From Pyrinomonadaceae bacterium (GTDB taxonomy: Bacteria > Acidobacteriota > Blastocatellia > Pyrinomonadales > Pyrinomonadaceae), in assembly GCA_014534425.1 (NCBI GenBank), contig JACVRN010000009.1:1-64000 (forward strand): a stretch of DNA of 64,000 nucleotides, read 5' to 3'. Numbering within the stretch: position 1 is the first letter of the stretch; each line of letters opens with the position of its first letter. A program made the translations under genes and the position numbers. Positions 16,320-25,121 of the stretch are shown piece by piece. The notes under the pieces were generated by a model. It was not told where the DNA came from. It saw only the letters and a program-made list of their open reading frames with translations, and made no database searches.

Positions 16320-17327
16320 TTATCTTTGTAAGCTTGATTGAGGTGCGCTTGCAGGCTTTGCGCTGGTGAGCGCCGGTAGAGGCGGAAGATATTGTAGCGG
16401 GCTGACGGGCTGGCCGTTGATTCTCACTTCGTAGTGAAGGTGCGGGCCTGTGGAGCGCCCCGTTGAGCCTACCAGTCCGAGTTGCTCGCCGCGTCGTATG
16501 GTCTGCCCTACCTCTACGTCTATGCGCGAGAGATGGCCGTAGCGTGTGCTGATGCCGTTTCCGTGGTCTATGTAGACGACCCAGCCGTAACCGCGCTGCC
16601 ATCCGGCTATGACGATGGTGCCGTCTGCCGTGGCGATGACGGGCGTGCCAATCGGAGCGGCAATGTCCTGCCCCTTATGATACTCCGAGCCTGAGCCGCC
16701 GAAGGGATTGCTGCGTATGCCTACGCCACTGCGTAGCGAGCCGTAGACGGGCCAGATTGAAGGAATGTTTGCGGGCGCGCTGCTTGTTCTTGAAGGAGAA
16801 GCGGTGGAGAGTATGACAGGGGAAGCTGGCTTATCGCTGACGCGAGAGACGACCGTGATGTCGTTAACCAGAACCGGGCGCTTGGCAGGCTGCTCGGGCG
16901 GTTTGGGAGCGTAGGTCAGCGCTGTTTTTCTGACCAAGGGAGCAGTCACTACCTGCCTGGCGTTATCACGCCTGACGGGTTCGACCATCAAAGGGCGCTT
17001 CGTCTCTACAACCTTTCGCCTGTCATTAGCGGCAGTCGAGCGCCTTTCGCTGGCGACCGATGCGCGCTTTTTATCTTCCACACGCTTTTTCTCACGAGTA
17101 GCCAGGATCGAGCGCGTCTTATCATCGCCGCGCTTTTTATCGCTCGTGCGCTTTGAGCTTTTTTCCATCTCCGAGCGTGCGCGCCTGGCCCGCGTCTGGG
17201 CCGAAGCGGAAGAGATGCTTAAAACTATGGAGAAAAGCGCTAGAAGGAAGGTGGCGGAAATTCTGATTTTCTGGGAGACGCTGGAAGAATGGCATGAAAG
17301 CAAATTGCCAGGGGATGGGGAATACAA
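16320..17327 (-). CDS. Secreted M23 (LytM-type) peptidoglycan endopeptidase
   Basis: The 335-residue protein has a signal segment (TFLLALFSIVLSISSASAQ), a long Arg/Lys/Ser-rich linker (about 45-130) and a C-terminal M23 domain. Zinc ligands are visible in YHKGQDIAAP (His, Asp) and GPHLHYEVR (HxH), with RYGHLSRIDV between. Such enzymes cut peptide cross-links in peptidoglycan. The start is a TTG at 17327 with AAAGGA 6 nt upstream; no ATG lies before the signal segment. The basic linker may bind polyanions or the wall. Confidence 0.92.
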   Translation of the reverse strand: MYSPSPGNLLSCHSSSVSQKIRISATFLLALFSIVLSISSASAQTRARRARSEMEKSSKRTSDKKRGDDKTRSILATREKKRVEDKKRASVASERRSTAANDRRKVVETKRPLMVEPVRRDNARQVVTAPLVRKTALTYAPKPPEQPAKRPVLVNDITVVSRVSDKPASPVILSTASPSRTSSAPANIPSIWPVYGSLRSGVGIRSNPFGGSGSEYHKGQDIAAPIGTPVIATADGTIVIAGWQRGYGWVVYIDHGNGISTRYGHLSRIDVEVGQTIRRGEQLGLVGSTGRSTGPHLHYEVRINGQPVSPLQYLPPLPALTSAKPASAPQSSLQR

Positions 17328-17732
17328 TCTTTTATCCTTTCGCTGCGCGTACCCAAAGCAAAATAAGGGGATAACTTCAGGCTTCGCGTTAAAGCACGGC
17401 CAGGGTAAGCAGCCATGCCGGATTTGCTCTTCTTATTAGGGCTTAAAGGTTTGCCGGTAGGATTGCTGGCAAACCCAATTAAGAATCTAACCAATCGCTC
17501 TGCCGGTTACAACCAGCAATTTGACCAAGCGTGTCTGACTATGGGACGTAAATCGAAGGTGAGAGACTGTTAGGAAGGGATATTAGCCCGGTGTGAATCA
17601 AAGCTGAACACTTCTGTTGCATACTGATTGCGAACAAATGTAGCCCTTGTTGCAATAAAGTTATAGACCCCGCGCACTTCTCCCAAACACCCGCGCAGGA
17701 TAATCCGCAGACAGTTGGGGCTTGGGTAAATC
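17328..17732. other. 405-bp non-coding gap
   Basis: No credible gene. As the leader of the M23 gene it contains one perfect 8-bp hairpin, GGTTTGCC (17448-17455) with GGCAAACC (17468-17475), and riboswitch-like fragments that did not assemble into a known class. Short frames here lack ribosome-binding sites. Confidence 0.5.
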
Positions 17733-17921
17733 TTAACGGTCGCTGGCCCAACGCGGGGCGTTGCCGTTCTCGTGCGAGCGTGCGTGGTCGCTCAGCATTC
17801 GCGCGTAGCATTTCAAGCACATGCCGCGCGAGTCCTTGACGTTACTGCGCCGTATAATAACGCCGCACCAGGTGCATTCCACCTTAAAAGTTAATCTTTC
17901 ACGCCCTGCTTCCCTGTTCAT
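17733..17921 (-). CDS. Small zinc-finger-like protein
   Basis: A 62-residue protein whose core is CTWCGVIIRR, 12 residues, then CLKCYARML: a C-x2-C / C-x2-C zinc-ribbon-like site. The ATG at 17921 is used because AAGGGG lies 11 nt upstream; the frame is open further upstream. The C-terminus is hydrophilic with His. It is probably a small zinc-binding protein of unknown role. Confidence 0.65.
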   Translation of the reverse strand: MNREAGRERLTFKVECTWCGVIIRRSNVKDSRGMCLKCYARMLSDHARSHENGNAPRWASDR

Positions 17922-18310
17922 ATTTCCCGATTTCCCCTTGAAAACTTCTATCTTGTTTGAGATAAAGGGTGAGCCTCGCTCAAAGCCAAGCTCACCCTCC
18001 ATCAACCCACCCTTTGCTCGTTCTGCAACGCAGAGGCTTGCCTTTACAGGTCATCAATGCGCGGCTAAATCAATGAGCAGACAATGCTCAGCTCATATGA
18101 AATCCATTTTGTATGGGGGAATTTCGTCTCAAGATAGCAGGTGAAGAGCATCATGTCCGTACGGTTTCAGACAGAGCTTGACGGAAAGGATTGAAACATT
18201 TTAATCCATCAATTTGAATGGCTCCCCGATATAAAAATAGCTGGATGAGAGATATTATGGTCTCTCATCCGGCCATCTCTATTTCTCTAGCTCTTTAAAG
18301 CCAGGCCGCT
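17922..18310. other. 389-bp non-coding gap
   Basis: No supported gene. Contains the terminator hairpin of the BON gene at 18243-18270 and otherwise unstructured sequence. Confidence 0.5.
18234..18270 (-). terminator. Intrinsic terminator of the BON-domain gene
   Basis: GGATGAGAGA (18243-18252) and TCTCTCATCC (18261-18270) form a perfect 10-bp stem with an 8-nt loop. On the minus strand it is followed by AGCTATTTTTATA, a T-rich tail. It lies about 40 bp past the BON gene stop. Confidence 0.75.
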
Positions 18311-18874
18311 TTAGTAGGCTTCGGCGTCTTTATCCGTTCGCAGGTGATTCGTGACAGAGAACACGCCCGGAACGCTGTTGGCGACTATGTTCGCAAGGTT
18401 CCTGTCGCCACTGTTCGCCACCACGCCTTCGAGCGTCAGGTGCCCGCGATTCACTATGATGCGAACCGAAGGATTAGCGCCCATCAGGTAGCGGTAGAGA
18501 CCGCCCGTGCGCGCCAGAGCGCGATAGGTGCTGATGCGAATGGAATCGTCAAAGTTAGAGAGCGGCAGCACCTCTATCTGGTTCACAACGCGCTCCACGC
18601 CCTTAATCTTAGCCACGCGTCGCTCCGCATCCTTGCGCGTGGAAGGACGCACCACCTGGCCGTACAAGGTCACGGTACTGCCCTCTACCTTGTAAGCCAG
18701 ATTGTCAAAGACACCGAAGTAAGGCAGCGTCAAAAGCTCGTGGCGAACCTGCTTTGAGACCTGCTGGTAGCTCTGTTCGGTTTCGTTAGCACTCTTCGGC
18801 GCAGCCACCACAGCCGAACTCGCAATCACGACCGCAGCCGCCAGAGCGAGCATTTTCTTCATAATCGTTCTCAT
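18311..18874 (-). CDS. Exported protein with two BON domains
   Basis: A signal peptide (MKKMLALAAAVVIASSAVVAA) is followed by two BON-type repeats: residues about 45-105 (VSKQVRHELLTLPYFGVFDN to VERVVNQIEVLPLS) and 110-175 (IRISTYRALAR to NSVPGVFSVTNHL). Each has the typical GXVTLYGQV / GHLTLEGVV strand. BON proteins such as OsmY bind or stabilise envelope phospholipids under stress. The ATG at 18874 is chosen, with GGGG and AGAGG just upstream. It lies 39 bp downstream of a marR-type gene on the same strand, so it may be under that regulator's control. Confidence 0.88.
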   Translation of the reverse strand: MRTIMKKMLALAAAVVIASSAVVAAPKSANETEQSYQQVSKQVRHELLTLPYFGVFDNLAYKVEGSTVTLYGQVVRPSTRKDAERRVAKIKGVERVVNQIEVLPLSNFDDSIRISTYRALARTGGLYRYLMGANPSVRIIVNRGHLTLEGVVANSGDRNLANIVANSVPGVFSVTNHLRTDKDAEAY

Positions 18875-18913
18875 TTCCTCTTTCCCCTTGTACATCAAGT
18901 TGTTTCTCATCAT

Positions 18914-19369
18914 TCAATTCTTGGCTTCAAACTCAGTTAGAACCCTTATCACCTTCTGCAACGACGAGACGACCTGCGCCTGCTCGGCTTCGCTCAACTG
19001 TGAGAGGGCCGCGCCGAAGATGGCGTTGCGCCGCTCGCGGAACTTGTCTATGAGGCCCTGACCTTCAGCCGAGAGCGCCACCAGCACTGCGCGCCTGTCG
19101 TCCTCTGAAGCCCTGCGCTCAATCAAGCCCTTCCGCAGCAGACGGTCTGTCAACTGCGTAGTGGCGGGCGCTGAAATCCTCAGGCATTGAGCCAGCTTCC
19201 CCGTAGGGACAGTCCCTTCACGGTGAAGAATCCTCAAGACCTGAACCTGCGGGAGCGTTAAATCTAGCTCCGACAGGTGTTTCTGCAACTGATCCACCAT
19301 CAGCCGCGACATAGCTTCGCCAAAACCGTCCAAAATCTCCGTCACCTTCTCCGGCGAAATCTCGGCCAT
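18914..19369 (-). CDS. MarR family transcriptional regulator
   Basis: A 151-residue winged-helix repressor: LPQVQVLRILHREGTVPTGKLAQCL, the recognition helix SAPATTQLTDRLLRKGLIERR and wing DDRRAVLVALSAEG, flanked by dimerisation helices. GGAGG precedes the ATG at 19369. It is divergent from the ECF sigma factor gene. A nested palindrome covering the sigma factor promoter sits between them, a probable target of this MarR protein. The ligand is unknown. Confidence 0.93.
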   Translation of the reverse strand: MAEISPEKVTEILDGFGEAMSRLMVDQLQKHLSELDLTLPQVQVLRILHREGTVPTGKLAQCLRISAPATTQLTDRLLRKGLIERRASEDDRRAVLVALSAEGQGLIDKFRERRNAIFGAALSQLSEAEQAQVVSSLQKVIRVLTEFEAKN

Positions 19370-19382
19370 CAGCAGCCTCCAG

Positions 19383-19423
19383 TACTTAACTGACTTGAAT
19401 ATTTAAGATGACTTAAGTATAAT
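19383..19423 (+). promoter_or_regulatory. ECF gene promoter overlapped by MarR-like palindrome
   Basis: TTGAAT (19395-19400), 17-bp spacer, TATAAT (19418-19423) form a near-consensus housekeeping promoter for the plus-strand sigma factor gene. Concentric inverted repeats cover it: TACTTAA/TTAAGTA (19383-19389 and 19413-19419) and the inner CTTGAATATTTAAG (19394-19407). This is the usual geometry of a MarR operator that blocks RNA polymerase and can also autoregulate the divergent marR gene. Confidence 0.7.
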
Positions 19424-19507
19424 AGCGGTTGTCTTGGAAATCAACCAGGCGGTTGAAGTAAACCGAGGGCAAGCAGGGTATTTATAGACGTTCAGTTAGA
19501 TGACATT

Positions 19508-20155
19508 ATGACGACAGAAGTTTATCCCATCTGGCAGACGGTTGAAGACGAAGGCGGCGAGCGCAATGTGGCTGGCGCAAGCGATCACGAGTTGACGCAG
19601 GCGGCATCCCGTGGCGACATGGCGGCTTTCGAAGAGATTTACAGGCGGCATCATCGCCGCGTTTATTCCCTCTGCCTGCGTATGACGCAGAATCAGTCAG
19701 AGGCAGAAGATTTAGCTCAAGATGTCTTCGTGCAGTTGTTCCGAAAGATAGGAAGCTTTCGCGGGGAATCCGCCTTTACCACCTGGCTGCACCGCATGAC
19801 GGTCAATCAGGTGCTCATGCACTTTCGTAAGAAGAAGGTGCGCGACGAGCGCAGTTCTGAAGATGAAGAGACGCCGGATCGCATAGAGCCTGGGACAGAA
19901 AACCCCGGCGCGATGCCTGTGGTCGACCGCATAGCCCTAGACAATGCGATTGCCCAACTGCCGCCCGGCTATCGCACAACCTTCGTGCTGCACGACATAG
20001 AAGGCTACGAGCACGAAGAGGTCGCGCGCATAATGGGTTGCTCTGTTGGCACATCCAAATCGCAGCTTCACAAGGCGCGCATGAAACTGCGCGCTCTCCT
20101 GAAGCGGCAGCACGCGCCCAGGCTCTTCCGCAAACTCACGGAAGCATTCGAATAG
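19508..20155 (+). CDS. ECF-type RNA polymerase sigma factor
   Basis: Residues 30-100 hold sigma region 2 ([52 protein letters not shown]). Residues 140-200 hold region 4 ([39 protein letters not shown]). Length 215. No anti-sigma gene follows; the next gene is convergent. Activity may instead be set by transcription from the MarR-overlapped promoter upstream. A strong terminator follows. Confidence 0.94.
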   Translation: MTTEVYPIWQTVEDEGGERNVAGASDHELTQAASRGDMAAFEEIYRRHHRRVYSLCLRMTQNQSEAEDLAQDVFVQLFRKIGSFRGESAFTTWLHRMTVNQVLMHFRKKKVRDERSSEDEETPDRIEPGTENPGAMPVVDRIALDNAIAQLPPGYRTTFVLHDIEGYEHEEVARIMGCSVGTSKSQLHKARMKLRALLKRQHAPRLFRKLTEAFE

Positions 20156-20174
20156 CAGCACTCATAAAATAAGA

Positions 20175-20217
20175 AGGGCGAGCAGAGTCAAGATTGATTC
20201 CGCTCGCCCTGTTTTTA
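20175..20217 (+). terminator. Intrinsic terminator after sigma factor gene
   Basis: AGGGCGAGC (20175-20183) pairs perfectly with GCTCGCCCT (20202-20210), followed by GTTTTTATT. It lies between convergent genes. Confidence 0.88.
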
Positions 20218-20231
20218 TTCAAGCGAAGTTT

Positions 20232-21173
20232 TTATGCCGCAGTCGTCTCGCCGCCCAGGAGCGTGAGCACTTCGCCCGTGATGTAGCTTGAGTCTGCTTC
20301 CGAGGCGAAGAAGACGTAGGCAGGCGCTATCTCTTCCGGCTGCGCGGGTCTCTTCATGGGAGTGTCTGCGCCGAATTCTGGAATCTTCTCCGCAGGCTTA
20401 TCCGAAGGGTTAAGCGGCGTCCAGACGGGGCCGGGCGCTACGCAGTTGACGCGTATCTTTCGCTCGACCAAATTCTGCGCGAGCGATTTAGTGAAAGCAT
20501 GTATCGCTCCCTTGGTCGAAGAATAATCCAGCAGTTCCTTGCTTCCCTGAAGCCCCGTGATGGAGCCTGTGTTGATGATGCTGGCTCCTTCCTTCAAACT
20601 TGCGAGCGCAGCCTTTGCCATGAAGAAGTAGCCGTAGATGTTCGTCTTGAAGGTCATATCCAACTGCTCTTCCGTAATATCTTCGAGCGACTTCTGGTGC
20701 TGCTGGAACGCTGCGTTATTGACCAGAATGTCCAGGTGGCCGAACTCTTTGATGGTCTGCTCTACGGCTTGTTTACAAAACTCAGCATCACGCACGTCGC
20801 CCGGAATAAGCAGCGCCCTTCGCCCTTCACGCTCTACAGCGCGGCGTGTCTCTTCTGCGTCTTCGTGTTCTTCGGGCAGATAAACTATTGATACGTCAGC
20901 GCCCTCGCGCGCGTAGAGAACGGCCACGGCGCGGCCTATGCCTGAGTCTCCGCCGGTTATCAGCGCGACCCTTTCCTTCAACTTGCCTGAGCCGTTGTAG
21001 AGCGGCGCGTCGTACTGCGGCCTGGGGCTGAGTGCGGATTCTATCCCAGGCTTCGCTTGATGCTGCGCGGGCATTGGCGATTTGGGCTGCTTCTGAACCT
21101 CTCGCACACGACTCTTGCCCGCGCCTTTACCGCTCTTTTTCTTTGCGGACTTCTTTCCTTTACCGGTTGCCAT
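20232..21173 (-). CDS. SDR family oxidoreductase with Lys-rich N-terminus
   Basis: A short-chain dehydrogenase/reductase of the YghA/glucose-ribitol dehydrogenase-like group. Motifs: VALITGGDSGIGRAVAVLYA, NNAA, the catalytic Ser of NTGSITGLQG, the YSSTKGA catalytic Tyr/Lys, and VAPGPVWTPL. Residues 1-33 form a poly-basic extension (GKGKKSAKKKSGKGAGK) not needed for the fold, which might bind nucleic acid or simply be a stress-protein tail. The following PMPAQHQAKPG segment is typical of this subgroup. Substrate unknown. The gene just upstream encodes a similarly Lys-rich small protein. Confidence 0.92.
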   Translation of the reverse strand: MATGKGKKSAKKKSGKGAGKSRVREVQKQPKSPMPAQHQAKPGIESALSPRPQYDAPLYNGSGKLKERVALITGGDSGIGRAVAVLYAREGADVSIVYLPEEHEDAEETRRAVEREGRRALLIPGDVRDAEFCKQAVEQTIKEFGHLDILVNNAAFQQHQKSLEDITEEQLDMTFKTNIYGYFFMAKAALASLKEGASIINTGSITGLQGSKELLDYSSTKGAIHAFTKSLAQNLVERKIRVNCVAPGPVWTPLNPSDKPAEKIPEFGADTPMKRPAQPEEIAPAYVFFASEADSSYITGEVLTLLGGETTAA

Positions 21174-21201
21174 CTATTCTTTTACCTGTCCTGAGATATT
21201 C

Positions 21202-21399
21202 TTACTTCTTTCGCTTCTGGTCGCCTTTGTCGCCTTGGCCTGATTTGACTGTCTTCTTGGCGTGCTTCTTAACGTCCTGTGAAAGAGAGCGGCTTTGTTC
21301 GTCGACCTCGTCGAACTGCCCCTTCTCGTTGCGCCTGACGTAGCGCTTGTCGTTGCCCGTATCAATCAACTCTCGCTTTGCTGCTCCACCCTTAGCCAT
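21202..21399 (-). CDS. Small conserved Lys-rich protein
   Basis: A 65-residue hydrophilic protein with KRELIDTGNDKRYVRRNEKGQ, QSRSLSQD and KKHAKKTVKSGQGDKGD. I recall similar short proteins in diverse bacteria, without a known function. AGGAG lies upstream of the ATG at 21399. It sits 28 bp upstream of the SDR gene on the same strand and shares its Lys-rich character; the two are likely cotranscribed stress genes. Confidence 0.75.
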   Translation of the reverse strand: MAKGGAAKRELIDTGNDKRYVRRNEKGQFDEVDEQSRSLSQDVKKHAKKTVKSGQGDKGDQKRKK

Positions 21400-21632
21400 C
21401 TCGATTCATCTCCTCTTTTTTGAAGTGTCCCTCTAGAATGATTAATTCTCGAACAGACGCGCTACACGCGCGCGTTCGCTTACGACTCATGCGTTAACGA
21501 AGGGGAATAACAGAGGGATAAGAAATCAGGCGTGCCCTGAAAATTAGCACTTCATACTGAGCCATCACAGTACGATTACGTACAAAGTTCATGCCGCGCT
21601 TCGAGACATCTTGAGCATGAAAGCTGCGCGGG

Positions 21633-22202
21633 CTATAACTTTTTCACCTCTCGCTTGAGACGCGCGAAGTCCTCTTTGACTTTTTGTCCGAGGTCTTCGC
21701 GGTAAAACCTGACCGCAGGGTGATAGCCCACAAGATACTTTCGGCCCTCGTGTTTTATGACGCGACCGCGCGCTTCGTTGATGCTCTTGACGCCGAGCAC
21801 TTTCTTAGCGGCCACAGCGCCGAGCAACATTATCAGCTTCGGATTAACAAGCTCTATCTGCTCGAAAAGATAGTTGGAGGTGCAGGTCTCTACCTCCAAT
21901 CTCTTCGGCGTGCGGTTCTTCGGCGGGCGGCACTTGACCGTGTTGGTGATGAAGAAGTCAGAGCGGTCGAGGCCCGTGCCTTCAAGCACGTGGTCTAAAT
22001 ATCTGCCTGCGGAGCCTACGAAGGGATGGCCCGACTCGTCCTCTTCCCTTCCGGGCGCTTCGCCAATAATCATTACTTTGGAAGAAAGCTTGCCGTCGCC
22101 GGGGACGGCCAACGTGCGCGATTCCCACAGTGGGCATTTCGTGCAAACGCGTATCTGCGCCGCCAGTTCTTCCAGCCTCGCTGCCTTTTTAGATTTCGCC
22201 AT
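21633..22202 (-). CDS. Family 4 uracil-DNA glycosylase (4Fe-4S)
   Basis: Removes uracil from DNA in base excision repair. Motifs: CTKCPLWESR (first two cluster cysteines), GEAPGREEDESGHPFVGSAG (active-site motif of family 4), FFITNTVKCRPPKNRTP (third Cys), the fourth Cys in VETCTSNYL, and the C-terminal HPAVRFY. The length of 189 is typical of thermostable family-4 enzymes. The ATG at 22202 is preferred; a TTG at 22220 gives a 6-residue longer form. It neighbours the DNA ligase and RNase HII genes, forming a loose repair cluster in divergent orientation. Confidence 0.94.
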   Translation of the reverse strand: MAKSKKAARLEELAAQIRVCTKCPLWESRTLAVPGDGKLSSKVMIIGEAPGREEDESGHPFVGSAGRYLDHVLEGTGLDRSDFFITNTVKCRPPKNRTPKRLEVETCTSNYLFEQIELVNPKLIMLLGAVAAKKVLGVKSINEARGRVIKHEGRKYLVGYHPAVRFYREDLGQKVKEDFARLKREVKKL

Positions 22203-22324
22203 GCTCTTCTTACGCCTCAATCATTTTTAATATAAAACGCGCTGCCGTTTGCGTACTCAGTAAAACTCCTGCTAGCTTAACTGCTGCTTGTTCGATTCAA
22301 AACTTTCATCGGGCCAAACGCGCT

Positions 22325-23956
22325 ATGAAATTTTCTAGGCTAGCAGAAGTCTATGACCGCATCAGCCAATCGCGCAACGACGCGGAAAGAGTCCGGCTGC
22401 TCGCGGACACCTTTAAGGCCGTAGACAAGCGCACGCTGGAAGCGGTCGCGCATTTTACAGCAAGCGAGGTTGTAGACCCGCAGCTTTCAGACAAGCTCGG
22501 CATAGGGCCAGGCACCATACGCGCCGCGCTCGCGGAGATTGCGGGCGTGGAAGAGAGCGAGATTGAGGACGAAGTCAAACGCACGGGCGACATGAGCGAG
22601 ATAGCAGCCGCGCATGCGGGCGGGCGCGACCGCATGACCGTGGACGAACTCTGGCAACGCACGAACCAGATAGTCAAGCGCGACGAAGACCGCTTGAAAT
22701 TAATCGAGTACGTCTTCACGAACACCACCGCCAACGGCGCGAAGTATTTCACGCGCATGGTGCTCAACCAGATGCGTATAAACGTTGGCTTCGGCACGCT
22801 CGCACGCGCCATCAGCCGCGCCTTTGATGTCGACGCAAGCTCTGTAGAACATCTCTACGCCATGTCGAACGACATAGGACTCGCGGCCACGCGCGCCAGT
22901 CGCGGGCAAAGAAGCCTTGACCGCGCGGGTCTAAAGCTCTTTCGCCCTTACCAGTTCATGAACGCGCACAAGGTCGACGACGCGCAGGAAATCTTCACAC
23001 GTCTTGCGGGCAAGAAAGTAATCTTCGAGATTAAGTACGACGGGGCGCGGTTGCAGATTCACATCAAGGCTGGCCGTAAGCCTGAAGTCCGTCTCTACTC
23101 GCGCCGCCTGAACGACGACACTGCGGCCATGCCTGATGTTGTGGAGGCTCTATCAAAAGCCTGGACGGGCGGCGACGCGATTGTAGAGGGCGAAGCGGTC
23201 GCCTACGACCCGAAGTTGAAAAAGAAGCTGCCCTTTCAATCTGTGCTGATGCGCCTGGGCCGAGTGCATGGCATTGAAGAGAAGGCGCGCGAGATTCCGC
23301 TTGTGCTCTATCTCTTCGAGCTTGTCTACCTGGATGGAGAGGACTTGATGCAGATACCGCAGAGCGAGCGCCGCGCTCGTCTTCAAAAACTCTTTCGCAC
23401 GACCGAGCGCGTGAAGATGACCGAGTCGATTGAATCAAGCAGGATTGAGGACGAAGAGAAATTTTTCAGGCAAGCCATCAAGGCTGGACACGAAGGGTTG
23501 ATGGCGAAAGACCCTGACGCCACCTACACGCCTGGGCGACGCGCTGAGAACTGGATGAAATTGAAGCCAGCCTTCGAGACTCTCGATGTCGTGGTGGTCG
23601 GCGGCATCTGGGGTTCGGGCCGCAGGCGCGGAACTCTTTCGAGCCTGGTCGTAGCCATACGCGACAAAGACAAGTTCAAAACCGTGGGCAAGGTTGGTAC
23701 GGGCTTTTCCGAGGAGACCTTGCGGGATTTGACCACGCGCCTTGAACCCAACATCATCACCACTCGCGGGCGCAACGTAGAGATTGAACCCGCTATGGTC
23801 ATAGAGGTTGATTTTCAGGATATACAGAAGACCAATCGTTACGAGGCCGGTTACGTCCTACGCATCCCGCGCTTCAAACGCGAGCGCGTGGACAAAAGCA
23901 TACGCGAGGCAGACAATCTTGACAGGCTCATACGCCTTTATAAACAGTCGCACTAA
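22325..23956 (+). CDS. lig: ATP-dependent DNA ligase, archaeal type
   Basis: The 543-residue protein has the N-terminal DNA-binding domain (about 1-205), the adenylation domain with motif I EIKYDGARLQIH (catalytic Lys237), later motifs (IVEGEAVAYD, EGLMAKDPDATYTPGRRAENWMK-type segment), and the OB domain with GSGRRRGTLSSLVVAI and VIEVDFQDIQ. Most bacteria rely on NAD-dependent LigA; ATP ligases of this archaeal/eukaryal length are occasional additions used in repair. No Ku or LigD-type polymerase is adjacent. Nineteen bp separate it from rnhB. No clear ribosome-binding site precedes the ATG. Confidence 0.95.
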   Translation: MKFSRLAEVYDRISQSRNDAERVRLLADTFKAVDKRTLEAVAHFTASEVVDPQLSDKLGIGPGTIRAALAEIAGVEESEIEDEVKRTGDMSEIAAAHAGGRDRMTVDELWQRTNQIVKRDEDRLKLIEYVFTNTTANGAKYFTRMVLNQMRINVGFGTLARAISRAFDVDASSVEHLYAMSNDIGLAATRASRGQRSLDRAGLKLFRPYQFMNAHKVDDAQEIFTRLAGKKVIFEIKYDGARLQIHIKAGRKPEVRLYSRRLNDDTAAMPDVVEALSKAWTGGDAIVEGEAVAYDPKLKKKLPFQSVLMRLGRVHGIEEKAREIPLVLYLFELVYLDGEDLMQIPQSERRARLQKLFRTTERVKMTESIESSRIEDEEKFFRQAIKAGHEGLMAKDPDATYTPGRRAENWMKLKPAFETLDVVVVGGIWGSGRRRGTLSSLVVAIRDKDKFKTVGKVGTGFSEETLRDLTTRLEPNIITTRGRNVEIEPAMVIEVDFQDIQKTNRYEAGYVLRIPRFKRERVDKSIREADNLDRLIRLYKQSH

Positions 23957-23974
23957 GTTTTGAGTTAATCAGCA

Positions 23975-24934
23975 ATGCTCTCCGATGAACAAAACGAGAC
24001 GGGCGCAGGAGCCGGGCAGGTAAAGGAAGAGTTGCATACAGATTCCAACTCTCAAACTTCGCCTGCGCTCGTGGAACTCTTGCAGCTTCCGCTTTCGGTT
24101 TTGAAGGAGCGCTTTCTGGATGATAGAGCGGTTCTGCCGAGGGGTTTGCTGGCGGCTCTGGAGCGTGACGGGCGTCGCGGCGTGCGTGAACTGGCAAAGA
24201 AGATTCGCGCGCGGCGCAGAAAAAATCTGAAGGAGGCTCAGCGTCTCAGAAAAATCCTTCGCTTTGAAACAGAGCTTTGGGCCGAAGGCTTTGAGCGTAT
24301 CGCGGGAGTTGACGAGGCAGGGATGGCTCCCTTGGCAGGCCCGGTCGTAGCCGCCGCCGTTATTCTCCCGAAAGACTACAAGCTTCGCGGCCTGAATGAT
24401 TCAAAAAAGATTATGGATTCCGCGAAGCGTGAAGAGATGGCCGCGCAGATTAAACGAGACGCGCTCTCCTGGGCCGTGGGCTACGCGGAGATTGATGATA
24501 TAGACAGCCTGAACATATATCACGCAGGACTTCTGGCGATGCGTCGCGCAGTTCTTGCTTTAACGGTCGAGCCGGATTACCTGCTGGTCGATGCGCGAAA
24601 GATTCCTGACTGCCACTGTCCGCAGCGCGGCATCATTCGCGGCGACCTGCTCTCCGCCAGCATAGCCGCCGCATCCATCATAGCCAAGACCACGCGCGAC
24701 GCAGTGATGAAAGAGTTGGACAGGCAGTTTCCGGGCTACGGGCTGGCCTCGCACAAGGGCTATCCAACGCCCGCGCACTGCCGCGCGCTGAAAGAGTTGG
24801 GCGCGACGGCGATTCATCGCCGCAGCTTTTCGCGCGTGCGAGAGGTGCTTGGCCTTGACCCTGTTCAGACGGAGCTTTTCGATGAGGATGAAGAATCCGC
24901 TCGGCAGGAGCGCGCCGTGGCTGCGGATAATTGA
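23975..24934 (+). CDS. rnhB: Ribonuclease HII with N-terminal extension
   Basis: Cleaves RNA in RNA/DNA hybrids and single ribonucleotides embedded in DNA. The catalytic domain starts near residue 105: IAGVDEAGMAPLAGPVVAA (Asp113, Glu114), NDSKK, LLVDARKI (Asp206), and SIAAASIIAKTTRD with the fourth Asp. The usual DEAGRG reads DEAGMA here. Residues 1-100 are an extra helical, basic segment (KKIRARRRKNLKEAQRLRKI) rarely seen in bacterial RNase HII. It is directly downstream of the DNA ligase, which fits ribonucleotide excision repair, where a nick must be resealed. Confidence 0.95.
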   Translation: MLSDEQNETGAGAGQVKEELHTDSNSQTSPALVELLQLPLSVLKERFLDDRAVLPRGLLAALERDGRRGVRELAKKIRARRRKNLKEAQRLRKILRFETELWAEGFERIAGVDEAGMAPLAGPVVAAAVILPKDYKLRGLNDSKKIMDSAKREEMAAQIKRDALSWAVGYAEIDDIDSLNIYHAGLLAMRRAVLALTVEPDYLLVDARKIPDCHCPQRGIIRGDLLSASIAAASIIAKTTRDAVMKELDRQFPGYGLASHKGYPTPAHCRALKELGATAIHRRSFSRVREVLGLDPVQTELFDEDEESARQERAVAADN

Positions 24935-25121
24935 GCGCCTGTCGTTCGTGCCGCGTGCGGAAAATCCAGAACCTTCTCATACCATATCGTGCGCGACGAC
25001 TACACCGCTTGCGTACATCGTTTAAGACGTTGGCCCGCCGGTTGTGACCTCAACCTCGCTTCTCTTTTTCTAACTGGTTAAATAACTCAACTTAAATTTA
25101 AGCCCGCGTGTTTTCCGTTGA

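Noticed and set aside
17328-17530. Possible c-di-GMP (GEMM) or c-di-AMP (ydaO) riboswitch in the M23 peptidase leader
   Set aside because: Fragments such as GGCAAACC and GCAAATCC are present on the minus strand, but the helices and remaining conserved cores of either class could not be assembled.
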